From NCBI GenBank assembly GCA_008501545.1, contig QQUM01000346.1, positions 1 through 5,744 of the forward strand: a DNA stretch of 5,744 bases. Reading direction: 5' to 3'. The DNA is from Calditrichota bacterium. GTDB lineage: Bacteria; Zhuqueibacterota; Zhuqueibacteria; Zhuqueibacterales; Geothermadaptataceae. This document shows positions 1 through 5,744 of the stretch, in pieces. Both the position numbers and the translations under genes were made by a program. The stretch's first letter is position 1; each line of letters starts with the position of its first letter. A model generated the notes under the pieces. The model had not been told where the DNA came from. It was given only the letters and a program-made list of their open reading frames with translations, and did not search any database.

Positions 1-2
1 AA

Positions 3-1049
3 AGCATTATTACATTCGCAATGTTGGCCGGGTTATTTTTGCATATTGAACCGGTGATGGCGCAAACCGATACGGGAACGGCACAATCCGTATCAAAATC
101 GGGAACGGCAGCAGCAACTTTTCTGCGTATTCCGGTCGGTGCACGTGGTGCTGCACTGGGTGGTGCAGTCGCAGCCACAGCAACGGATGCCTCCGCGATG
201 TTCTGGAATCCTGCTGGTATTGCGCATATATCTGAATATACCGTGATGGTTGACGATGCAAAATGGCTGCCCGGCTTACACTTTAATTATGTCGGCGCTG
301 TTTTGCCAATGGAATCAATCGGTGTAATTGGCGTGAATGTCACGACCCTTGGCACCGATGAAATGGATGTGACAACCGTTGAAAGTCCGGAAGGGACTGG
401 AGCAAAATTTTCCGCTACCAGTCTGGCGATCGGCTTAACGGTTGCACGCCGGTTGACCGATAAGTTTGCCATCGGTGGGAATTTCAAATATATCAATGAA
501 ACGATTTGGAATACCAGTGCATCGAGTGTGGCGTTTGATATCGGCACGCTGTACACGACGCCATTTGATGGCATTCGCTTCGGAGTAAACATTGCAAATT
601 TTGGCGCCCCATTGCAAATGAGTGGGGAAGATTTGAATATTCAAGTGGATATTGATCCTTCCATCGGTGGTGAAAACCAGAGTGTTGTCGGGGAAGTTCT
701 AACGGATGCCTATGAAACACCCTTGGTTTTACGCGTCGGACTTGCCTGGGATGCATACCAGGACGAAAACAGCAGGCTCACGATTGCAGCCGATGCAGTC
801 AATCCCAACGATAACGCGAAGAGCGTTAATCTTGGTGCTGAGTTGGGCTTACTCAATAACCTGGCGTTCGTGCGAGCTGGTTATAATGAATTACTTCTGG
901 AAGAGGATGACGCAGAAAAAGGTTTAACAGTCGGTGGCGGATTGAACTGGAAAACACCCTATGGCCTGGGCTTACAAGTTGATTACGCCTATCAGGAATT
1001 TAAACATTTACCATCAGTCAACAGATTTACCTTTGCTTTGCGGTTTTGA
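3..1049 (+). CDS. PorV/PorQ-family outer-membrane beta-barrel protein (5' end probably outside window)
   Basis: Members of this family are FadL/OmpP1-like outer-membrane barrels; PorV itself is the T9SS shuttle that helps hand cargo to the surface attachment machinery, but many paralogues have no assigned role. Numbering from the ATG at 21, the family's N-terminal signature is visible: LRIPVGARGAALGG at 35-48, followed by DASAMFWNPAG at 56-66. The body alternates amphipathic strands with Gly/Asp/Asn turns, and the protein ends in NRFTFALRF, with the terminal aromatic residue typical of barrels inserted by the BAM machinery. The frame stays open upstream of 21, and the codons there (SIITFA) extend the hydrophobic core of a signal peptide ending at VMA/Q. 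A start at 21 would leave a signal peptide with no basic n-region, so the real start is probably upstream. The stop lies 75 bp before the next gene, so co-transcription is plausible. Family assignment is fairly safe; a true PorV role is not shown. Confidence 0.85.
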   Translation, partial: SIITFAMLAGLFLHIEPVMAQTDTGTAQSVSKSGTAAATFLRIPVGARGAALGGAVAATATDASAMFWNPAGIAHISEYTVMVDDAKWLPGLHFNYVGAVLPMESIGVIGVNVTTLGTDEMDVTTVESPEGTGAKFSATSLAIGLTVARRLTDKFAIGGNFKYINETIWNTSASSVAFDIGTLYTTPFDGIRFGVNIANFGAPLQMSGEDLNIQVDIDPSIGGENQSVVGEVLTDAYETPLVLRVGLAWDAYQDENSRLTIAADAVNPNDNAKSVNLGAELGLLNNLAFVRAGYNELLLEEDDAEKGLTVGGGLNWKTPYGLGLQVDYAYQEFKHLPSVNRFTFALRF

Positions 1050-1113
1050 ACTATTGTGATAATCAATTGTTATGTTGCAAAACTAATTTACACTTAATTA
1101 AATCTATTAACTC

Positions 1114-1120
1114 AAGGAGG
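1114..1120 (+). promoter_or_regulatory. Strong Shine-Dalgarno site for the repeat protein
   Basis: AAGGAGG lies 4 nt before the ATG at 1125, a near-perfect anti-Shine-Dalgarno match that fixes this start. The start is also supported by the signal peptide that follows it. The contrast with the downstream GH13 gene, which has no such site, is notable. Confidence 0.85.
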
Positions 1121-1124
1121 TCTT

Positions 1125-1202
1125 ATGACTTTGCTACGCAAAATGAGCGTTACAGCGATGGTTGCAATGCTCATCTTCGCATTCACAGTGCCGGCTATCA
1201 GC
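1125..1202 (+). other. Sec signal peptide of the repeat protein
   Basis: Residues 1-26 have basic R5 and K6, a hydrophobic core (about 9-22) and an AIS/Q cleavage context, with the first beta-strand of module 1 starting two residues later. T9SS cargo crosses the inner membrane through Sec, so this matches the C-terminal sorting tail. Confidence 0.8.
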
Positions 1203-4200
1203 CAGGTAAATGTGACTTTCCGTGTGAACACGTCGACAAACAACGACACGTTGCACGCCGGTCACTTTGTCCAGATGCGTGGTCAGCACACCGGTACATT
1301 CCCTGACGGCAAAAACATCACCTGGGGAGACGATTCCGATTTGGTTTTAACCAATGTTGGTGGTGACTACTGGGAATTGACAATTCAAATGAATCCCCAG
1401 GACACGCTGTACTATAAGTACTGGGCTGGTTTTGATGCCACAAGCGGTACCGGTGGCAGCGGTTGGGAAGGCGCCTTTGTAAAAGGTCCACTCGGCTGGG
1501 ATACACGTACCTACATTGCTGGCAACAGTGATGATGTGCTCGACATGGCCTACTTCCACGATGACGCTGGTGAAGTAATGCAGTCCTGGCGTCCGTTTGA
1601 AGTCAAAGCGGATACAGTTGCTGTTTGGTTCCGTGTGAACATGGCTGGTTTGACCAAGAAGCAGCAATTTGATCCTGCGGCCAACGGCCCTCTGACAGTT
1701 CGCGGTGACAACACCACTTCCGGCGGTGTATTGACCTGGGGAGATGATACCAATGTAATTCTTTCCCGTGAAGGCGATGGTGATTTCTGGTCTGGTGCTG
1801 CTTACATGCCTAAGGCTGATCTCACAGCTGGAAATGTTCAGCAATACAAATTCTTTATTGTGAACAAACATGCAGATGGCCCGGATTGGGAAAGCGTTGA
1901 TAACCGCACGTTTACTTTCTCTGATGCCTTGATCAATACCACAATGGATACGACCCTGGCCTGGAATTGGTTTAACAATGAACCGCCATCTTTTGAAGAT
2001 CCAGTTCCTGGCAATGTTATTTTCCGTGTGGCTGTTGATGCCTTGGAAAAGACAGGTTTGTTCAGCCGTACAGTTGGTGACTCGATCATCATCAAAGGCC
2101 CGAAAGGCTGGGATGATGCCGATGCAATTCGTATGGATTACAACCCAGTGCTCAACGAGTACACGGCCAATGTGTCTTTTAATCTGGTTGTTGGTTCCAC
2201 TGTATATTACAAGTACTTTGTCAAGTGGGATCCATCCCGCGTTGATCCGATGAGCCCGAATTATCTTGGCTATCAGTTCCAGGAAGCAGATGATCTTGGC
2301 ACCGGTTGGGAAGAGCCTGCTGTCAATGGTGGCGCTGACCGTACTTTTGTCTTTGAAGGTGTTGGCGCACAATTGTTACCTGGTGATTTTGGTTTCCAGA
2401 ATCAGTATTTCAACTCGCTGTTGCCAACAGGTGTAACCACTGATCCGGTTACAGTGACATTTAATATTAACATGATGCCGGCAACCGACACATCGACGAA
2501 TCCTGATCTGGCGCCATTCCGTGTTGGAATGGACACCGCATGGATTAAAATCGATACGCCATTGTTCCGTCAGACGCAGCAAGTTGACAGTGATACTTTG
2601 CGCTATATGTTGACAGATTCAGATGGCGATGGTGTGTACAGTGCGACAACTACCTTGATGTCACCAACCTTTATTTCTGTTCCATACAGCATCGTTTACA
2701 CCAGCGAAGATGGCGAAATTGATAATGCGTCTGGTTACAGTCTCGGACGCCGTTACTATCAATTTATCCATCCTGTTTCCATCAACCAGGATTTGGAACC
2801 GACTTATCCTTCCAGCTTCAACTTTCCGACAGTTGATTGGAAACTACCGGGTGAATGTGTTGTTGAAACAGCGCCTGATCTGCTGACGCCATTTGAACCA
2901 CAGCCTGTAAACGTAACTTTCCGTGTGAACACGTCGACAAACAACGACACGTTGCACGCCGGTCACTTTGTCCAGATGCGTGGTCAGCACACCGGTACAT
3001 TCCCTGATGGCAAAAACATCACCTGGGGAGACGATTCCGATTTGGTTTTAACCAATGTTGGTGGTGACTACTGGGAATTGACAATTCAAATGAATCCCCA
3101 GGACACGCTGTACTATAAGTACTGGGCTGGTTTTGATGCCACAAGCGGTACCGGTGGCAGCGGTTGGGAAGGCGCCTTTGTAAAAGGTCCACTCGGCTGG
3201 GATACACGTACCTACATTGCTGGCAACAGTGATGATGTGCTCGACATGGCCTACTTCCACGATGACGCTGGTGAAGTAATGCAGTCCTGGCGTCCGTTTG
3301 AAGTCAAAGCGGATACAGTTGCTGTTTGGTTCCGTGTGAACATGGCTGGTTTGACCAAGAAGCAGCAATTTGATCCTGCGGCCAACGGCCCTCTGACAGT
3401 TCGCGGTGACAACACCACTTCCGGCGGTGTATTGACCTGGGGAGATGATACCAATGTAATTCTTTCCCGTGAAGGCGATGGTGATTTCTGGTCTGGTGCT
3501 GCTTACATGCCTAAGGCTGATCTCACAGCTGGAAATGTTCAGCAATACAAATTCTTTATTGTGAACAAACATGCAGATGGCCCGGATTGGGAAAGCGTTG
3601 ATAACCGCACGTTTACTTTCTCTGATGCCTTGATCAATACCACAATGGATACGACCCTGGCCTGGAATTGGTTTAACAATGAACCGCCATCTTTTGAAGA
3701 TCCAGTTCCTGGCAATGTTATTTTCCGTGTGGCTGTTGATGCCTTGGAAAAGACAGGTTTGTTCAGCCGTACAGTTGGTGACTCGATCATCATCAAAGGC
3801 CCGAAAGGCTGGGATGATGCCGATGCAATTCGTATGGATTACAACCCAGTGCTCAACGAGTACACGGCCAATGTGTCTTTTAATCTGGTTGTTGGTTCCA
3901 CTGTATATTACAAGTACTTTGTCAAGTGGGATCCATCCCGCGTTGATCCGATGAGCCCGAATTATCTTGGCTATCAGTTCCAGGAAGCAGATGATCTTGG
4001 CACCGGTTGGGAAGAGCCTGCTGTCAATGGTGGCGCTGACCGTACTTTTGTCTTTGAAGGTGTTGGCGCACAATTGTTACCTGGTGATTTTGGTTTCCAG
4101 AATCAGTATTTCAACTCGCTGTTGCCAACAGGTGTAACCACTGATCCGGTTACAGTGACATTTAATATTAACATGATGCCGGCAACCGACACATCGACGA

Positions 4201-4907
4201 ATCCTGATCTGGCGCCATTCCGTGTTGGAATGGACACCGCATGGATTAAAATCGATACGCCATTGTTCCGTCAGACGCAGCAAGTTGACAGTGATACTTT
4301 GCGCTATATGTTGACAGATTCAGATGGCGATGGTGTGTACAGTGCGACAACTACCTTGATGTCACCAACCTTTATTTCTGTTCCATACAGCATCGTTTAC
4401 ACCAGCGAAGATGGCGAAATTGATAATGCGTCCGGTTACAGTCTTGGACGCCGTTACTATCAGTTCATTCATCCGACAACAATTGACAATGATCTGGTTC
4501 CGACCTATCCTTCGGAATTCAATTTCCCAACTGTTGATTGGAAACTACCGGGTGAATGTGTTGTTGAAACAGCGCCTGATCTGTTAACACCATTGGCTGT
4601 TGCAGAACGGGAAGAGGATTTGTTGCCAACAGAATTTGGTCTCGAGCAAAATTATCCGAATCCATTTAATCCGGAAACCACACTGAAGTATAGCCTGGCG
4701 AAAACTGCTGATGTGCAAATCAACGTTTACAACAGCATCGGCCAGCTTGTTCAAGTTCTGGTTAACCAGAGACAAGAGCAAGGTGCATACAGAATTACCT
4801 GGACCGGTACTGATTTCTATGGCAGAATCGCTCCATCAGGCATCTATTTCGTGAAAATGGTTGCCGGTGATTTTCATGCTGTCAAGAAAATGACCTTGCT
4901 GAAGTAA
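1125..4907 (+). CDS. T9SS-exported surface protein with two tandem four-module (starch-binding-like) repeats
   Basis: This 1260-residue protein has a Sec signal peptide (1-26: basic n-region, hydrophobic core, cleavage near AIS/Q). Two 567-residue units follow (28-594 and 595-1161), then a short acidic linker and a T9SS type A sorting tail (about 1171-1260). Each unit appears to contain four beta-sandwich modules beginning near 28, 165, 297 and 442, each opened by a strand like V-x-V-x-F-R-V-N. Modules 1 and 2 share a TWGDD motif (66-70, 204-208), a D-[YF]-W motif and a YK[YF] strand; module 3 has YYKYF (361-365); module 4 is more divergent and carries an acidic DSDGDG loop (498-503) that could bind calcium. 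This resembles CBM20/CBM48-type starch-binding folds, but the assignment is by pattern only. No catalytic domain is recognisable. The GH13 neighbour favours a role as a surface glycan-binding protein, loosely analogous to SusE/SusF; S-layer or adhesin roles remain possible. Each unit has a single cysteine (578, 1145). Confidence 0.85.
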   Translation: MTLLRKMSVTAMVAMLIFAFTVPAISQVNVTFRVNTSTNNDTLHAGHFVQMRGQHTGTFPDGKNITWGDDSDLVLTNVGGDYWELTIQMNPQDTLYYKYWAGFDATSGTGGSGWEGAFVKGPLGWDTRTYIAGNSDDVLDMAYFHDDAGEVMQSWRPFEVKADTVAVWFRVNMAGLTKKQQFDPAANGPLTVRGDNTTSGGVLTWGDDTNVILSREGDGDFWSGAAYMPKADLTAGNVQQYKFFIVNKHADGPDWESVDNRTFTFSDALINTTMDTTLAWNWFNNEPPSFEDPVPGNVIFRVAVDALEKTGLFSRTVGDSIIIKGPKGWDDADAIRMDYNPVLNEYTANVSFNLVVGSTVYYKYFVKWDPSRVDPMSPNYLGYQFQEADDLGTGWEEPAVNGGADRTFVFEGVGAQLLPGDFGFQNQYFNSLLPTGVTTDPVTVTFNINMMPATDTSTNPDLAPFRVGMDTAWIKIDTPLFRQTQQVDSDTLRYMLTDSDGDGVYSATTTLMSPTFISVPYSIVYTSEDGEIDNASGYSLGRRYYQFIHPVSINQDLEPTYPSSFNFPTVDWKLPGECVVETAPDLLTPFEPQPVNVTFRVNTSTNNDTLHAGHFVQMRGQHTGTFPDGKNITWGDDSDLVLTNVGGDYWELTIQMNPQDTLYYKYWAGFDATSGTGGSGWEGAFVKGPLGWDTRTYIAGNSDDVLDMAYFHDDAGEVMQSWRPFEVKADTVAVWFRVNMAGLTKKQQFDPAANGPLTVRGDNTTSGGVLTWGDDTNVILSREGDGDFWSGAAYMPKADLTAGNVQQYKFFIVNKHADGPDWESVDNRTFTFSDALINTTMDTTLAWNWFNNEPPSFEDPVPGNVIFRVAVDALEKTGLFSRTVGDSIIIKGPKGWDDADAIRMDYNPVLNEYTANVSFNLVVGSTVYYKYFVKWDPSRVDPMSPNYLGYQFQEADDLGTGWEEPAVNGGADRTFVFEGVGAQLLPGDFGFQNQYFNSLLPTGVTTDPVTVTFNINMMPATDTSTNPDLAPFRVGMDTAWIKIDTPLFRQTQQVDSDTLRYMLTDSDGDGVYSATTTLMSPTFISVPYSIVYTSEDGEIDNASGYSLGRRYYQFIHPTTIDNDLVPTYPSEFNFPTVDWKLPGECVVETAPDLLTPLAVAEREEDLLPTEFGLEQNYPNPFNPETTLKYSLAKTADVQINVYNSIGQLVQVLVNQRQEQGAYRITWTGTDFYGRIAPSGIYFVKMVAGDFHAVKKMTLLK
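1206..2891 (+). repeat. Long tandem repeat, copy 1
   Basis: This copy aligns without gaps to 2907-4592 at an offset of 1701 bp (567 codons). By eye the differences are 1211 and 1214 (both silent), 1307 (silent, GAC against GAT), 27 positions within 2732-2831, and 3 within 2883-2888. From 1215 to 2731 the copies therefore differ once in 1517 bp. All six amino-acid differences fall at residues 551-564, at the end of module 4. Confidence 0.95.
2907..4592 (+). repeat. Long tandem repeat, copy 2
   Basis: This is the second copy, separated from copy 1 by a 15-bp linker encoding FEPQP. It matches copy 1 at all but one position over 2916-4432, diverges over 4433-4532, and is identical again over 4533-4583. 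After LLTP (ending at 4592) it runs into the unique linker and sorting tail, whereas copy 1 runs into copy 2. Confidence 0.95.
4635..4904 (+). other. T9SS type A sorting domain (Por secretion tail)
   Basis: Residues 1171-1260 match the family layout: FGLEQNYPNPFNPET, then LKYSL, a VQINVYNSIGQLV strand pair, G-AYRITWTG, the APSGIYFVKM strand and a terminal KKMTLLK. In studied T9SS cargo this domain directs passage across the outer membrane and is removed on surface attachment. It marks the protein as surface-bound or released and implies a T9SS elsewhere in the genome. Confidence 0.9.
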
Positions 4908-4957
4908 GTCGTTTATAGCAATTTGCAATAGTTTTGTCCTCTGATCAACATCTAGCA

Positions 4958-5060
4958 GTCATTCCGGGTTCGATGTTTTTTATCGAATCCCGGAATCCCA
5001 CAGTCCACGCTAGACTCATGGAGATTCCAGCACGCCTAAAAAGCAGGCGGCCGGAATGAC
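4958..5060. repeat. Palindromic REP/MITE-like element with GTCATTCCGG ends
   Basis: The ends are a perfect 10-bp inverted repeat: GTCATTCCGG at 4958-4967 and CCGGAATGAC at 5051-5060. Inside are two hairpins. One pairs 4961-4974 with 4982-4996 (14 bp, one bulged T, 7-nt loop). The other is an imperfect stem pairing 5024-5037 with 5045-5057. Between them is a weak TCCA/TGGA stem (5003-5021). Two hairpins around a linker is the usual form of bipartite REP-type dispersed repeats, and GTCATTCC/GGAATGAC ends recur in palindromic repeats of many genomes. Only one copy is in view, so its dispersed nature is inference. No clear target duplication is seen. Confidence 0.6.
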
Positions 5061-5099
5061 TTCTATCGGACATTACTTTTGCAAATCAGTATAGCTTTC

Positions 5100-5136
5100 G
5101 CTAAAAACCTTTCAGGTTTTAGCAGTTTTTTATTTT
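5100..5136 (+). terminator. Intrinsic terminator after the repeat-protein gene
   Basis: The stem pairs 5100-5109 (GCTAAAAACC) with 5115-5123 (GGTTTTAGC), with one bulged A and a TTTCA loop. A T-rich tract begins at 5126 (six T, A, four T). It lies about 190 bp past the stop at 4907, so the transcript would carry the palindromic element in its 3' untranslated region. Confidence 0.75.
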
Positions 5137-5164
5137 AACAAAATATCTCCTTTGTTTTGTGAAA

Positions 5165-5198
5165 GGGTGCACGGTGTTTAACCTGCACCCCTTTTTTT
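5165..5198 (+). terminator. Second intrinsic terminator, just before the GH13 gene
   Basis: GGGTGCA (5165-5171) pairs perfectly with TGCACCC (5184-5190). An inner GGT/ACC extension beyond one bulged C closes a 5-nt loop, and C plus seven T follow (5192-5198). The T run ends 19 nt before the GH13 ATG. It may be a backup terminator or a conditional attenuator in the GH13 leader; the sequence alone does not decide. Confidence 0.8.
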
Positions 5199-5205
5199 AA
5201 CTTAA

Positions 5206-5744
<539 letters not shown>

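Noticed and set aside
1075..1103. Possible sigma70-like promoter, TTGCAA, 17 nt, TTAAAT, before the repeat gene
   Set aside because: Each box matches consensus at only 4 of 6 positions in AT-rich DNA, and the main sigma factor preference of this organism is unknown. It cannot be separated from chance.
1046..1306. 86-codon + strand frame overlapping the start of the repeat gene
   Set aside because: It overlaps the signal peptide and first module in another frame; the product has no family resemblance and no start signal.
1347..2372. 341-codon open frame on the - strand, inside copy 1 (and its twin at 3048-4073)
   Set aside because: It lies wholly antisense to the well-supported repeat gene, has no recognisable domain or ribosome site, and appears twice only because the DNA under it is duplicated.
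1125..4907. Duplication as a pure assembly artefact
   Set aside because: The copies differ at about 33 positions by my count, in a structured way, and have distinct flanks, so a simple assembly repeat is unlikely. A partial error inside the 1517-bp identical core cannot be excluded from sequence alone.
4966..4992. tRNA T-arm-like GGTTCGA and CGAATCCC sequences
   Set aside because: They are the two arms of a hairpin in the palindromic element; no acceptor, D or anticodon arms can be built around them on either strand.
4951..5065. TCTA on both sides of the palindromic element as a target-site duplication
   Set aside because: The copies (4951-4954 and 5062-5065) are not directly adjacent to the terminal repeats and are only 4 bp long, so chance is likely.

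Overview
The window looks like chromosomal DNA from a Gram-negative bacterium of the Bacteroidota/FCB side of the tree that has a type IX secretion system (T9SS). Two things point there: a PorV/PorQ-type outer-membrane barrel, and a secreted protein ending in a T9SS type A sorting tail with an NYPNPFNP motif. That tail wording, together with a strong Shine-Dalgarno site before the same gene, fits Calditrichota, Ignavibacteriota or KSB1-like lineages better than Bacteroidota proper. This placement is inferred from motifs; no search was run.

Layout, all on the + strand. (1) At 3-1049 is the 3' part of a PorV/PorQ-family barrel gene, whose true start probably lies just outside the window. (2) A 75-bp gap carries a strong AAGGAGG ribosome site. 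(3) At 1125-4907 is a 1260-residue secreted protein: signal peptide, two tandem copies of a 567-residue unit, and a T9SS sorting tail. Each unit appears to hold four starch-binding-like beta-sandwich modules, eight in total, and no catalytic domain is recognisable. (4) At 4908-5217 is a 310-bp non-coding gap with a 103-bp palindromic element ending in GTCATTCCGG/CCGGAATGAC, then two successive intrinsic terminators. (5) From 5218 to the window edge is the 5' end of an exported GH13 alpha-amylase-family enzyme, cut off before its catalytic residues.

Read together, this looks like part of a surface alpha-glucan (starch or maltodextrin) locus. The repeat protein would be exported by T9SS and bind the polysaccharide, the GH13 enzyme would cleave it, and the PorV-like barrel could serve in T9SS delivery or in the outer membrane. 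The functional link is inference from gene neighbourhood and domain resemblance.

The most striking feature is the tandem repeat. The two copies match over 1517 bp with one silent difference. They then differ at 27 positions in about 100 bp and become identical again for 51 bp. Two silent differences also sit right at the 5' edge. This mosaic pattern suggests gene conversion or recent recombination between copies, and the 1701-bp period would allow in-frame gain or loss of whole units.
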